A stretch of 64,000 bases of DNA from Acinetobacter chengduensis (lineage in GTDB: Bacteria; Pseudomonadota; Gammaproteobacteria; Pseudomonadales; Moraxellaceae), in contig NZ_RCHC01000010.1 of the NCBI RefSeq assembly GCF_003664645.1, forward strand, positions 1 to 64,000, read 5' to 3'. The translations under genes were made by a program, and so were the position numbers. The notes beneath the pieces are model-generated. The model was given only the letters and a program-made list of their open reading frames with translations, made no database searches and had not been told where the DNA came from. This document shows positions 38,698 to 48,839 of this stretch, piece by piece; position 1 is the stretch's first letter, and each line of letters opens with the position of its first letter.

Positions 38698-39651
38698 ATG
38701 AAAAAATCATTATTGTGCGCTGTTTTATTAACACTCACATCTACTGTATCTAGCTTGGCACTCGCTGCACCATTCGTATTAAAAGCACCAGAACAGAATG
38801 CGATCGAACTCAAAAAAACACCTCAAAATATTGCGGTATATGACCTTTCAATACTCGATACACTCAATGCTTTAGGCATAGAGGCAAAAATTGTTCCCGA
38901 AACCAGCTTCAGCGGTGATTTAGCAAAATATAAAAACACTCAATTTATTAAAGCTGGCTCTTTATTTGAACCTGATGTAGAAAAACTGAAAGTCGCTAAG
39001 CCTGATCTTATTTTTGTGGGCGGACGTTCAGCAAAAGCGCAAAGTCAATTACAGCAGCTTGCACCTACTGTTAATTTATCAACACAAACTGAACATTATG
39101 TAGCTGACTTAGAACAACGTACTCACCTACTTGCGCATGCTTTTAAACGCGAAAAAATTGCAAACGAAAAATTAGCAGAAATTAAAAAGTTACAGGCAGA
39201 ATTAAAAACTTTAACACAATCTAAATCTGCGTTAATGCTCTTTGTAAATAAAGACAACTACATGTTGCATGCAACCAATGACCGTTTTGGCTTTGTATAC
39301 GATTTAACAGGTTTTAAATCTGTACTTCCGCTCAGTGAAAAATCTGATGCACCACGCCCTGAAGCTGGCTCTGCAGAAGCACAGGCTTTGGCAGAAAAGA
39401 ATGCACAACTGCTGAAAAAAGCAGTCGAAACTCAGCCTGATTACATTATTTTACTAGACCGCGGTGCAGTAAATACACAGCAGTACACAGCTAAAGACAG
39501 TATTAAAACTCACGCTATTTTGAGCCAAGCCAATGCTGTAAAAAATAATCGTGTAATTAATGTGAATGCGGATTCTTGGTATTTAACAGGTGCAGGCTTA
39601 GACAATACCATTGCGATGCTTAAAGAGTTGAAACAAGCCATTCAGCCTTAA
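38698..39651 (+). CDS. Siderophore-binding periplasmic protein (FatB/CeuE-like), orphan
   Basis: The 317-residue protein has a signal peptide cleaved near residue 23 (ALAA). A two-lobed type III binding protein follows, with NIAVYDLSILDTLNALGI, the KPDLIFVGGR block and a long connecting helix. It resembles FatB/CeuE-type catechol siderophore binders. No permease or ATPase gene is adjacent, so it must work with a transporter encoded elsewhere. GAGAGG before the ATG supports the start. Confidence 0.87.
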   Translation: MKKSLLCAVLLTLTSTVSSLALAAPFVLKAPEQNAIELKKTPQNIAVYDLSILDTLNALGIEAKIVPETSFSGDLAKYKNTQFIKAGSLFEPDVEKLKVAKPDLIFVGGRSAKAQSQLQQLAPTVNLSTQTEHYVADLEQRTHLLAHAFKREKIANEKLAEIKKLQAELKTLTQSKSALMLFVNKDNYMLHATNDRFGFVYDLTGFKSVLPLSEKSDAPRPEAGSAEAQALAEKNAQLLKKAVETQPDYIILLDRGAVNTQQYTAKDSIKTHAILSQANAVKNNRVINVNADSWYLTGAGLDNTIAMLKELKQAIQP

Positions 39652-39674
39652 ATATTTAAAAAATATTAAAATAC

Positions 39675-39701
39675 AAAGGGAAGCATAAGCTTCCCTTTTT
39701 T
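39675..39701 (+). terminator. Intrinsic terminator of the siderophore-binding protein gene
   Basis: A 10-bp stem (39675-39684 with 39689-39698) closes over ATAA and is followed by Ts. Confidence 0.85.
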
Positions 39702-39735
39702 CATGAAATATCTAGAAATATTTTTATACAAAACA

Positions 39736-39773
39736 TTGGCACTTTATGCCAACACCGAATCTAATTTGGCATA
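39736..39773 (+). promoter_or_regulatory. Operator-like palindromes upstream of the Rossmann-like gene
   Basis: TTGGCA-CTTTA-TGCCAA (39736-39752) is a 17-bp palindrome. A third half-site TTGGCATA lies at 39766-39773, inverted relative to TATGCCAA at 39745-39752. Such spaced half-sites near a promoter suggest a dimeric repressor or activator; the regulator is unknown. Confidence 0.45.
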
Positions 39774-39824
39774 GATAATGTATACAAATGTATATTAATG
39801 ACCATGTCAGGTGAGATATTTTGC

Positions 39825-41375
39825 ATGTCTAGTTCTTTAGAAGGCCTTCAATTTCCAACTACTGCTTCACAGCAAAAGCCCAGCACATCCAAAGTGGGGC
39901 GTGAAATTATTGCAGAAGCATTGGCCTCAGTTGATCACAACTTATCTGTACAAGCCATGCAAGAGAAAAACTGGCGCAAACAATATCCAAAATATTTCAA
40001 AGCTTTGGTACAACATGGCATTTTGAATGACCAAGCACCATTAGATATTGCTACTTCTGGTTTAAATAAAGCACATCATAGCTTTGAATTTTATAGAGAT
40101 GGGCAAAAGCACTTATTCATCGATGTAATGTCATTAGCGACCCAGCCCTTACATACCATTCAATTAAAAGGTGAAAGTGAAGCTGCACCTGAGTGGTATG
40201 TGCCCTATAAAGGACAAAAATTGCAAGGTGATACACTCTTGGCTCAGCTTCAAACTTGGCAAGATGCAGGTATTGTGGAACCGAGCCATGCAGATGCCTT
40301 ACGCGCCTGTGTTGCCCACCCAGAGTGGTTTGATTTGTCTGACCGTACTATTGTGCTATTTGGTGCAGCTTCTGAGGCCGGCCCACTGACTTGGTTATCT
40401 AAATGGAAAGCCAATATAGCCGCGGTCGATCTACCCAATACTCGCATTTGGAGCAAAATATTAGACACTATAAAACATGGTAATGCGACGCTGTATGCAC
40501 CATGTATAGAAGCACTGTCTGAAGATTCAACCGAAGCAGAACTCAAAGAGAAATTGGGTGCGAATTTACTGACACAAACGCCTGAAATTGCCCATTGGCT
40601 AGCGCAAAGTCAACATCAATTAGACTTAGCCGCTATTGCCTATTTAGATGGTGAAAAACACGTTCGCGTCTCTATGGCAATGGATGCCATTATGCAATAT
40701 GTCAGCGCGAAAAAGCCGGATACCAGCCTGATGTACATGTGCACACCAACCGATGTGTATGCTGTACCCAAGGAAGTGGTTGAAGCCTCAGAACTTAAAT
40801 TCGCGCAACGATCCCCAAAGCAGCAATGGATGAGCAAAGGTATTTCAGCCCTGAGCCGTCAGCATTTTTTCCAAAAGAATTTGCATGATTTGATCCCTTC
40901 AAATAATGGGAAATCTTATGGTATTGCGGATTGCTTGGTAGTTGAACAAGGGCCCAATTATGCCCTCGCAAAACGTATTCAACAGTGGCGTGCTACTTTA
41001 GCGCGACATAATGGTCAGCGTGTCAGCATTAATATTGCACCGTCCACAACCACGCATTCAGTCACAAAAAATCCGCTTTTAAAAGCAGCCTTTAATGGTG
41101 CTGAACTGTTTGATGTTGAAGCTTTTAGCCCAGAAACCACCAATGCCATTATGGCAGCCTTATGGATCCATGATCTTCGTAATCCTGAATCGGTAGCAAA
41201 CCCAGAACTTAAATTAGACCATCCCTTAGAACTGATGATGGAAGGTGCAAACCATGGCGGTTTATGGCGTGTGGCTTATTTAGCACGTACTGCTCTGCCA
41301 TTTGCTGCCGTCTATGGCTTTGCAACAGACAAGCTCCCAATCAAACCTATGCTCCGCATGCTGAAAAAAGCATAA
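39825..41375 (+). CDS. Unknown protein with a Rossmann-like segment
   Basis: About 516 residues, not recognised by name. The segment IVLFGAASEAGPLTWLSKW followed by AAVDLP resembles a dinucleotide-binding loop of the short-chain dehydrogenase type, but the catalytic YxxxK of that family is not in the expected place. No signal peptide is apparent; the C-terminus has a weakly hydrophobic stretch and a basic tail. I use the ATG at 39825, with AGGTGA upstream; an earlier ATG at 39798 has no ribosome site. Function unknown. Confidence 0.8.
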   Translation: MSSSLEGLQFPTTASQQKPSTSKVGREIIAEALASVDHNLSVQAMQEKNWRKQYPKYFKALVQHGILNDQAPLDIATSGLNKAHHSFEFYRDGQKHLFIDVMSLATQPLHTIQLKGESEAAPEWYVPYKGQKLQGDTLLAQLQTWQDAGIVEPSHADALRACVAHPEWFDLSDRTIVLFGAASEAGPLTWLSKWKANIAAVDLPNTRIWSKILDTIKHGNATLYAPCIEALSEDSTEAELKEKLGANLLTQTPEIAHWLAQSQHQLDLAAIAYLDGEKHVRVSMAMDAIMQYVSAKKPDTSLMYMCTPTDVYAVPKEVVEASELKFAQRSPKQQWMSKGISALSRQHFFQKNLHDLIPSNNGKSYGIADCLVVEQGPNYALAKRIQQWRATLARHNGQRVSINIAPSTTTHSVTKNPLLKAAFNGAELFDVEAFSPETTNAIMAALWIHDLRNPESVANPELKLDHPLELMMEGANHGGLWRVAYLARTALPFAAVYGFATDKLPIKPMLRMLKKA

Positions 41376-41520
41376 TGCTATGAATCCACCCTTCTCATTT
41401 TCTGCAATCAAAGTGGTCTATGGGAAGGGTCTATTGATTGGGTATTTTGATAGATTCTATGCTCCTCATGATCTCATCCATAAAGCTCGCCATAGCACTT
41501 AAAACACGAAAGCAGAGCAT

Positions 41521-41550
41521 AAAAAAACGCTACCGAAGTAGCGTTTTTTT
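41521..41550. terminator. Bidirectional terminator between the Rossmann-like and PiT genes
   Basis: A perfect 13-bp stem (41521-41533 with 41538-41550) closes over CGAA and has seven As and seven Ts at its ends. Confidence 0.87.
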
Positions 41551-41566
41551 ATAGCTTTAAAAGTGC

Positions 41567-43186
41567 TTAGAACACTTTTAAGAACAACCAATACAAACCA
41601 CCAGATAAACAGATGGTCGCTGGTAGTGTGAAAACCCAAGCTGAAAGAATAGTTTTTACTGTGGCAAAGTTAAGACCAGATTTGTTGGCAACCATTGTAC
41701 CTGCAACAGCAGAGTTCAGTACGTGCGTAGTTGAAACTGGCATACCAAAACCATCTGCAGCAGCAATTGTGGTCATCGCAACAAGCTCGGCTGACATACC
41801 TTGACCATAAGTCATGTGGTGCTTACCAATACGTTCACCAACAGTCACAACAATACGTTTCCAACCCACCATCGTTCCTAGACCAAGTGCCAATGCAACA
41901 GCAACTTTCACCCACGTTGGAATATATTGAAGGAAAGAATCTAAGTTACTACGGTATTCTTTAACTTGCTTAGATTGATCCGCAGTCATTGCTGGAAGCT
42001 GTTCTGATTTATCTAAACGCTTAAATGCCGTGGTACTTAAGTACATATCATTACGAATTGAAGAAACTTCAGTTTCTGGAATATCTTTAAGATCACCATA
42101 TTGACCTACACGCTCACCTAAGTGATCCGTTAAGCTTGCTAAAGCAGGCACAACTTCAGGTGTGATTTCTTTGGTCTGAATGTATTTGGTAATCACATCA
42201 CGCGCTTTGTCATCTGCAATATCAGCATGCTGAGCATAAATTGCAGTCGCTGTTTGCGCAGACAATTGTTCAAATGACTGAATGTGCGCTTGATCTAAAT
42301 TTTTGTTTAAAGAATAAGCCAAAGGTACACAACCAATCAAAATCAACATGATTAAACCCATGCCTTTTTGACCATCATTGGAACCATGTGCAAAGCTTAC
42401 GCCTGTACAGGTAAAGATCAAAATTGCACGAATCAGTGGCGGTGGTGGCTTATTGCCTTCAGGTGGTTGGAATAATTCCATTTGTTTCTTAAAGATTTTT
42501 TTAACCAATAAGAACAACACCGCAGCAAATGCAAAACCAATTAAAGGAGAAAATAGTAAAGCTTTACCCACTTTAATCACTTGGTCCATGTCTACACCCG
42601 ATGCACCGCTACCCGCGTGCAGAATGTAGTTCATGATACCCACACCTAGAATCGAACCAATTAAAGTATGTGAACTAGACGCAGGAATACCCAAGAACCA
42701 AGTACCTAGGTTCCAAAGAATGGCCGCGATTAGCATGGCAAAGACCATGGCAAAACCCGCACCAGAACCAACGTTCATAATCAATTCAACAGGAAGCAAT
42801 GCAATAATGCCGTAGGCAACTGCACCACTGGCAACCATTACGCCTAAGAAATTACAAAAACCAGCCCACATCACCGCCACAGGGGCAGACAATGCATTGG
42901 TATAAATTACTGTTGCAACAGCGTTTGCTGTGTCGTGAAAACCGTTTACAAATTCAAAACCAAGCGCAATAAACAAAGCTGTACCCAATAAAATCATGGA
43001 GTAGAGACTAAGTGCAGGAACGTGCGCGAGATCAGCTGTGAGTTGAAAACCAATATAAATTAACGTTGAAATAATTAACGTTAGAAACACCGGCATAAAA
43101 AATTTCGGTGTAGGCACATGAACATTCGTCGACTTTTTGTTTGCCGACTGGTGTGCTGAATCTACGGGAGTTTGATTAGAATTCAT
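41567..43186 (-). CDS. Inorganic phosphate transporter, PiT family
   Basis: About 539 residues with two PHO4 repeats. The N-terminal one has NGFHDTANAVATVIYT and the C-terminal one has GFGMPVSTTHVLNSAVAGTM. A polar insert of about 110 residues (roughly 300-420) divides the membrane segments. It imports phosphate, possibly as a metal-phosphate complex, with protons. The start is uncertain: the ATG at 43186 gives the usual polar N-terminus, but the frame continues to an ATG at 43219 and a TTG at 43228, and none has a good ribosome site. Confidence 0.88.
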   Translation of the reverse strand: MNSNQTPVDSAHQSANKKSTNVHVPTPKFFMPVFLTLIISTLIYIGFQLTADLAHVPALSLYSMILLGTALFIALGFEFVNGFHDTANAVATVIYTNALSAPVAVMWAGFCNFLGVMVASGAVAYGIIALLPVELIMNVGSGAGFAMVFAMLIAAILWNLGTWFLGIPASSSHTLIGSILGVGIMNYILHAGSGASGVDMDQVIKVGKALLFSPLIGFAFAAVLFLLVKKIFKKQMELFQPPEGNKPPPPLIRAILIFTCTGVSFAHGSNDGQKGMGLIMLILIGCVPLAYSLNKNLDQAHIQSFEQLSAQTATAIYAQHADIADDKARDVITKYIQTKEITPEVVPALASLTDHLGERVGQYGDLKDIPETEVSSIRNDMYLSTTAFKRLDKSEQLPAMTADQSKQVKEYRSNLDSFLQYIPTWVKVAVALALGLGTMVGWKRIVVTVGERIGKHHMTYGQGMSAELVAMTTIAAADGFGMPVSTTHVLNSAVAGTMVANKSGLNFATVKTILSAWVFTLPATICLSGGLYWLFLKVF

Positions 43187-43659
43187 GCAAGCAAGAATGG
43201 AGGATTTAAGAATCCCCATATTGTTCAATTAAATTGTGACAATTATATGACAAAGCGCTGTCATATAAAGCAATATTTCATACTTTATTTTTTACAGCTC
43301 GCCATCAAAATCGCTTATTAAAATTCAAATATTTATTTAATATTCATACACTTAAAATTACTCACAATGATTTATATTCATTTAATCGACCTGTATTTGC
43401 ACCAAAAACGATCATGTTACAAAACATGAAATATAAGCTTCGTTCTAGGCATAACGGGTCATTGCATAGCATGCTTGTGGGATATGACAGCTTGATGAAG
43501 TATTTATGACAGGCAGCCGGTATTTTAGCTGTAGCACATTTGGCGGTTTATTCGGCACTTCAAAATGCACTTTGCTGAATTAAACTGAATTGCACTCATT
43601 TTAAGCTGAAATCTGCTAACATAGATGCCGATTTTATATGCCATCGGATTGGGTTATTT
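43187..43659. other. Intergenic region between PiT transporter and metH
   Basis: About 470 bp between divergent genes. I looked for a cobalamin or SAM riboswitch ahead of metH and did not see the B12 box or a SAM aptamer pattern. Promoters must be here but none stands out. Confidence 0.5.
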
Positions 43660-46600
43660 ATGTCCACGCTTGCCACCTTAAAAGAGCTTCTAGCTCAACG
43701 GATTCTGATTATTGACGGTGCGATGGGCACCATGATTCAGCGTCATAAACTCGAAGAATCTGATTACCGTGGTGAGCGTTTTGCTGACTGGGCATCTGAC
43801 CTCAAAGGCAACAACGATCTTTTGGTGCTTACACAACCGCATATTATCCAAGGTATTCATGAAGCCTATTTGGATGCGGGCGCAGACATCATTGAAACCA
43901 ACTCTTTTAACGGCACACGCGTATCCATGTCGGATTACCACATGGAAGATTTGGTGCCTGAAATTAACCGTGAAGCGGCGCGCATTGCCAAGGAAGCCTG
44001 CAAAAAATATTCAACGCCAGAAAAGCCTCGCTTTGTTGCAGGTGTGCTTGGGCCTACATCACGTACCTGTTCAATTTCACCGAATGTAAATGACCCAGCA
44101 TTTCGTAACATTACTTTTGATGCACTCAAAGAAAACTATATTGAGGCTGCACATGCCCTGATTGAAGGCGGTGCGGACATTCTATTAATCGAAACTGTAT
44201 TCGATACGCTGAACTGTAAAGCAGCGATCTTTGCAGTGAAAGAAGTGTTTAATCAGCTTGGTTATGAATTGCCATTGATGATTTCAGGCACCATTACCGA
44301 TGCTTCAGGTCGTACCCTGACTGGTCAAACTGCGGAAGCATTCTGGAACTCGGTGCGTCACGGCGATTTACTGTCTATTGGTTTTAACTGTGCCTTGGGC
44401 GCAGATGCGATGCGTCCGCATGTAAAAACTATTTCCGATGTGGCAGACACTTTTGTATCAGCGCATCCAAACGCTGGTTTGCCAAATGCTTTTGGTGGCT
44501 ACGATGAAACACCCGAAGAAACGGCAGCCTTTATTAAAGAATTTGCTGAAAGTGGCCTGATTAACATTACGGGCGGTTGCTGCGGTACAACACCTGATCA
44601 TATTCGTGCCATTTACAATGCAGTCAAAGACATTGCGCCACGTCAAGTGCCTGAAACTAAACCTGCGTGTCGCTTAAGCGGTTTAGAGCCATTTAACATT
44701 ACTGAAGAATCATTATTCGTCAACGTTGGTGAACGTACCAACGTGACAGGGTCTAAAAAATTCCTTCGTTTAATCCGTGAAGAAAACTTTGCAGAAGCAC
44801 TCGATGTTGCACAGCAGCAAGTTGAAGCTGGCGCGCAAATCATCGACATCAACATGGATGAAGGTATGCTCGATTCAGAAGGCGCGATGGTGCACTTCTT
44901 GAATCTTGTTGCTTCTGAGCCTGAAATTTCACGTGTGCCGATCATGATTGACTCATCAAAATGGGACATCATTGAAGCAGGCTTAAAATGCGTACAAGGT
45001 AAACCTGTAGTTAACTCAATTTCCTTGAAAGAAGGTTATGACGAGTTTGTACACAAAGCACGTCTATGCCGTCAGTACGGTGCTGCTGTTATCGTCATGG
45101 CCTTTGATGAAAAAGGTCAGGCCGATACTGCTGAACGTAAACGTGAAATTTGCAAACGCTCTTATGACGTACTTGTAAATGAAGTCGGCTTCCCTGCTGA
45201 AGACATCATCTTTGACCCGAACGTGTTTGCAGTTGCAACGGGTATTGAAGAACACAACAACTATGCTGTGGACTTTATTGAAGCGACAGGTTGGATTAAA
45301 CAAAATTTACCACACGCGATGATTTCAGGCGGTGTGTCGAACGTATCGTTCTCATTCCGTGGTAACGAACCTGTACGTGAAGCGATTCACTCTGTGTTCC
45401 TTTATCATGCCATCAAGCAAGGCATGACTATGGGTATCGTCAACGCAGGTCAAATGGCGATTTATGATGATATTGACCCTGAGTTAAAAGCTGCTGTTGA
45501 AGATGTGATTCTGAATCAGAATCAGGGTGAGAGCCAACATGATGCAACTGAAAAATTACTTGAAGTTGCTGAAAAATTCCGTGGCCAAGGTGCAGCGCAA
45601 AAACAAGTAGAAAACTTGGAATGGCGTGAGCTTCCTGTAGAAAAGCGTCTTGAACATGCTTTGGTCAAAGGTATTACCACATTCATTGATGAAGATACTG
45701 AAGAAGCACGTTTAAAAGCCAAACGTCCACTCGATGTAATTGAAGGCCCGCTGATGGACGGCATGAACGTAGTGGGTGACTTGTTCGGTTCGGGCAAAAT
45801 GTTCTTACCGCAAGTAGTGAAATCTGCGCGTGTAATGAAGCAAGCAGTGGCTTGGCTCAATCCGTTCATTGAAGCAGAAAAATCTGGCGGGCAGTCTAAA
45901 GGTAAAGTGCTGATGGCCACCGTAAAAGGCGACGTACACGATATCGGTAAAAATATCGTTGGCGTAGTACTGGGCTGTAACGGTTATGACATTGTCGATT
46001 TAGGCGTAATGGTGCCTTGCGAGAAGATTTTACAAACTGCCATTGATGAAAAAGTGGATATTATCGGTCTTTCTGGTCTGATCACACCATCTTTGGACGA
46101 AATGGTGTTTGTTGCTAAAGAAATGCAGCGCAAAGGCTTTAATGTACCGTTGATGATTGGCGGTGCAACCACTTCTAAAGCACATACTGCAGTAAAAATT
46201 GATCCGCAATATTCGAATGATGCAGTGATTTATGTTGCCGATGCATCGCGTGCGGTGGGTGTTGCAACGACTTTATTATCTAAAGAAATGAAGCCGAAGT
46301 TTGTTGAAGAAACTCGCGCTGAATATGAAAAAGTACGTGAGCGTATTGCCAATAAACAGCCGAAAGCGGCCAAACTGACGTATGCAGAATCTATCGAAAA
46401 TGGCTTGAAAATTGACTTCGCAGCCAATAAGCCTGCGAAACCGAATTTTATTGGTACGCAAACGCTGACCAACTATCCGCTTGAAACACTGGTTGAATAT
46501 TTCGACTGGACACCGTTCTTTATTTCTTGGAGCTTGGCAGGCAAATTCCCTGCAATCTTAACGGATGAAGTGGTGGGTGAAGCGGCAACTGACTTGTTTG

Positions 46601-47349
46601 AACAAGCGCAGACTATGCTAAAAGACATCATCGACAACAAACGCTTTGATGCGCGCGCTGTATTTGGCATTTACCCAGCCAACCGTTCTGCCGCGGATTC
46701 GGTTGAAGTGTATAGTGAAGATGGTCAATCGGTGACGCATACTTTCCATCACATTCGTCAGCAGTCTGACAAAGTGACTGGCAAACCAAACTTGTCGTTG
46801 GCGGACTTTGTAGCGCCTAAAGGCGTTGCAGAAGATTACTTGGGCGGTTTCACGGTATCGATTTTCGGTGCGGAAGAAATGGCGAATGAGTACAAAGCCA
46901 AAGGCGATGACTACTCTGCTATTTTAGCTCAATCTTTGGGTGACCGTTTTGCGGAAGCTTTTGCTGAGCATTTGCATGAGCGCATCCGTAAAGAGTTCTG
47001 GGGCAACCAAGCTTCTGAAACTTTAAGCAATGAAGAGCTGATTAAAGAGAAGTATGTGGGTATCCGTCCTGCACCCGGCTACCCTGCTTGCCCTGAGCAT
47101 TCTGAAAAAGCGCCATTGTTTGACTGGTTAGGTTCTACTGACAAAATTGGTACACAATTGACCACTAGCTTTGCAATGTGGCCGCCTTCATCTGTTAGCG
47201 GTTTCTACTATGCCAACCCTGAAAGCCAATACTTTAACGTGGGTAAAATCGCGGGCGATCAGCTTGAAGATTATGCGAAGCGTAAAGGTTGGTCGTTGGA
47301 TGAAGCGAAGCGTTGGTTAGCGCCTAATTTGGATGATTCTGTAGTTTAA
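43660..47349 (+). CDS. metH: Cobalamin-dependent methionine synthase
   Basis: The 1,229-residue enzyme transfers a methyl group from methyltetrahydrofolate to homocysteine. Four modules are visible: homocysteine domain (1-330) with zinc cysteines in GFNC and GGCCGTT; pterin domain (about 345-620) starting [12 protein letters not shown]12 domain (about 650-890) with the cobalt-ligand histidine in [11 protein letters not shown]; and AdoMet reactivation domain (about 900-1229) with [12 protein letters not shown]. Length matches E. coli MetH. The stop codon is followed at once by a palindromic repeat. Confidence 0.97.
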   Translation: MSTLATLKELLAQRILIIDGAMGTMIQRHKLEESDYRGERFADWASDLKGNNDLLVLTQPHIIQGIHEAYLDAGADIIETNSFNGTRVSMSDYHMEDLVPEINREAARIAKEACKKYSTPEKPRFVAGVLGPTSRTCSISPNVNDPAFRNITFDALKENYIEAAHALIEGGADILLIETVFDTLNCKAAIFAVKEVFNQLGYELPLMISGTITDASGRTLTGQTAEAFWNSVRHGDLLSIGFNCALGADAMRPHVKTISDVADTFVSAHPNAGLPNAFGGYDETPEETAAFIKEFAESGLINITGGCCGTTPDHIRAIYNAVKDIAPRQVPETKPACRLSGLEPFNITEESLFVNVGERTNVTGSKKFLRLIREENFAEALDVAQQQVEAGAQIIDINMDEGMLDSEGAMVHFLNLVASEPEISRVPIMIDSSKWDIIEAGLKCVQGKPVVNSISLKEGYDEFVHKARLCRQYGAAVIVMAFDEKGQADTAERKREICKRSYDVLVNEVGFPAEDIIFDPNVFAVATGIEEHNNYAVDFIEATGWIKQNLPHAMISGGVSNVSFSFRGNEPVREAIHSVFLYHAIKQGMTMGIVNAGQMAIYDDIDPELKAAVEDVILNQNQGESQHDATEKLLEVAEKFRGQGAAQKQVENLEWRELPVEKRLEHALVKGITTFIDEDTEEARLKAKRPLDVIEGPLMDGMNVVGDLFGSGKMFLPQVVKSARVMKQAVAWLNPFIEAEKSGGQSKGKVLMATVKGDVHDIGKNIVGVVLGCNGYDIVDLGVMVPCEKILQTAIDEKVDIIGLSGLITPSLDEMVFVAKEMQRKGFNVPLMIGGATTSKAHTAVKIDPQYSNDAVIYVADASRAVGVATTLLSKEMKPKFVEETRAEYEKVRERIANKQPKAAKLTYAESIENGLKIDFAANKPAKPNFIGTQTLTNYPLETLVEYFDWTPFFISWSLAGKFPAILTDEVVGEAATDLFEQAQTMLKDIIDNKRFDARAVFGIYPANRSAADSVEVYSEDGQSVTHTFHHIRQQSDKVTGKPNLSLADFVAPKGVAEDYLGGFTVSIFGAEEMANEYKAKGDDYSAILAQSLGDRFAEAFAEHLHERIRKEFWGNQASETLSNEELIKEKYVGIRPAPGYPACPEHSEKAPLFDWLGSTDKIGTQLTTSFAMWPPSSVSGFYYANPESQYFNVGKIAGDQLEDYAKRKGWSLDEAKRWLAPNLDDSVV

Positions 47350-47351
47350 AA

Positions 47352-47383
47352 AATCCCCCTAGCCCCCTTTGATAAAGGGGAAC
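47352..47383 (+). repeat. Palindromic repeat copy R1
   Basis: The copy reads AATCCCCCTAGCCCCCTTT then GAT then AAAGGGGAAC. CCCCTTT (47364-47370) pairs with AAAGGGG (47374-47380). It begins three bases after the metH stop codon. Confidence 0.8.
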
Positions 47384-47386
47384 TAA

Positions 47387-47410
47387 AAAAGCCCTCAATT
47401 GAGGGCTTTT
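47387..47410 (+). terminator. Intrinsic terminator of metH
   Basis: A perfect palindrome AAAAGCCCTCAA/TTGAGGGCTTTT is followed by a T-rich tract. It sits between repeat copies R1 and R2 and has a different sequence from them. Confidence 0.85.
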
Positions 47411-47417
47411 ATTTTTT

Positions 47418-47454
47418 AATCCCCCTAAATCCCCCTTTTTCAAAGGGGGACTTT
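47418..47454 (+). repeat. Palindromic repeat copy R2
   Basis: TCCCCCTTT (47430-47438) pairs with AAAGGGGGA (47442-47450) over a 3-nt loop. The 5' flank AATCCCCCTAAA matches the R1 flank. Confidence 0.8.
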
Positions 47455-47482
47455 GTCATGTGATTACATGAATTACGTGACA

Positions 47483-47520
47483 ACTCCTCCCTTTTTTAAA
47501 GGGAGGCAGGGAGGGATTTC
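47483..47520 (-). repeat. Palindromic repeat copy R3, overlapping the 3' end of the RelA/SpoT-like gene
   Basis: CCTCCCTTT (47486-47494) pairs with AAAGGGAGG (47498-47506). Orientation is opposite to R1 and R2. The last codons and the stop of the RelA/SpoT-like gene (ending KSLPASL) are read from this repeat. Confidence 0.8.
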
Positions 47521-48674
47521 TTCTCATCCAAGAAACTTTTCATTCTGGAAGCTACTACTCGTTGTTTATATACAACCTTCGCCACATTCTCGATCAACTT
47601 TACATACGATATAAATACTTCAGAATCAGCAAAATAATTCGGGTAAGCTTGTTTAATACCATCAACTGCATCAGAAGACACTAATGCTACGATCCAATCA
47701 GGATTTGCCTGTAAAGTCGATTCATACAAGGTGTATTGTTCTGAAGCTTTTGAATGTTCTTTTTTTTCAAAAAATTCATGTTGAACTGATTTAGTTCGTA
47801 AATTAAGTCTTAATAAATAAAAGCCGTGTTGTACTGACTTCTTCGATAGTTCATCATGAATAAATTTTATAGAATCTGCAAAACTCCTAAAACTATATTC
47901 AATAGTTATTTTATTACTTAGAACTTGATTAAATAACTCAGCTATTTCTATACATTCATTGGCAATATTTTGATTTTTTAGCGCTTTAGACAAATATTCT
48001 TGTACTAAATCCTTTTGCCTATTTTTAACAAATGATTCTAAAGATTCAATATAATTAAATTGATTACTTGCTAATTTAAAAAATCTAGACCATTCATCAA
48101 CACCGCTCGTAAATTTCAAATTATTATTACTAAATATATCTACTATTTCTATGCTTGTTGCCCAACTATGTTGCAATTGCGTACGAAGTTGCACTTCTAC
48201 ACTTCGTAAGATATTTTCTGAATTTTTAAACTTTCCTATTACATGTATGCCCCTATAACCATCTTGCTTAGGATTTTCTAAATAATTCTTAAAACGTGTA
48301 TGTCCACCTTCTTCACAAAAATCTGAATGTTTCTTTAATTTTGAAAACACTCTATTTACATCTTTGAGATTTTTAAGAACCACACGAATGCCACCTATAT
48401 CCTGCATATTTTTTAGACTCATCCTACTAAATCTAGAAAGTTTACGGATTATTGAATCAGCTCTTTTAATCCTTCTAGCGATGAATACATTTTTATATGA
48501 GGAATCCATAACTGTTTTTACAGTTTTTTCTGCATTATCTAAAGCAACAACATGACTATCACGCCAAAATGTTAATATTTTTAACGTATCCTCATGTAGT
48601 TTATGATTTTTATAATTAGCCAGCTTTTTTAAGTCTTCACCAGCTCTTTCAACTTGATTATTAGAATATGTCAT
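47496..48674 (-). CDS. RelA/SpoT-type (p)ppGpp synthetase-like protein
   Basis: The 392-residue protein has a synthetase domain at about residues 55-185. Visible active-site elements are RIKRADSI (68-75), MQDIGGIRVV with Asp92, NPKQDGYRGIH (134-144) and VEVQLRT with Glu160/Gln162. There is no HD hydrolase domain and no TGS/ACT region, so it is a small alarmone synthetase rather than RelA or SpoT. The C-terminal half (200-392) is not a named domain to me, but LVSSDAVDGIKQAYPNYF recurs in such proteins. It is more AT-rich than its neighbours. A toxin or phage-defence role (toxSAS-like) is possible but unproven. Confidence 0.82.
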   Translation of the reverse strand: MTYSNNQVERAGEDLKKLANYKNHKLHEDTLKILTFWRDSHVVALDNAEKTVKTVMDSSYKNVFIARRIKRADSIIRKLSRFSRMSLKNMQDIGGIRVVLKNLKDVNRVFSKLKKHSDFCEEGGHTRFKNYLENPKQDGYRGIHVIGKFKNSENILRSVEVQLRTQLQHSWATSIEIVDIFSNNNLKFTSGVDEWSRFFKLASNQFNYIESLESFVKNRQKDLVQEYLSKALKNQNIANECIEIAELFNQVLSNKITIEYSFRSFADSIKFIHDELSKKSVQHGFYLLRLNLRTKSVQHEFFEKKEHSKASEQYTLYESTLQANPDWIVALVSSDAVDGIKQAYPNYFADSEVFISYVKLIENVAKVVYKQRVVASRMKSFLDEKKSLPASL

Positions 48675-48810
48675 TTATCTTTTTTCTTACGGATTTTGAA
48701 TAAGTATATAATTTTTAGATTAAATTTTAAATATTATTTCAAATAGAAAGCTCAATCTAAACCTTTTGATATAAACATCTCAAATTCAAAAAAACTATCA
48801 AATTCGCGTG

Positions 48811-48839
48811 AAGTCCCCCTTTATCAAAGGGGGGATTCT
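48811..48839 (-). repeat. Palindromic repeat copy R4, overlapping the 3' end of the DUF559 gene
   Basis: TCCCCCTTT (48814-48822) and AAAGGGGGG (48826-48834) flank ATC. On the minus strand the DUF559 reading frame ends KESPL and stops (TGA) in the loop of this repeat. Confidence 0.8.

Noticed and set aside
43187-43659. Possible cobalamin or SAM riboswitch before metH
   Set aside because: No B12 box or SAM aptamer stems could be recognised by eye.
43690-47000. Several 60-130-codon frames antisense to metH
   Set aside because: Shadows of a conserved gene; no independent support.
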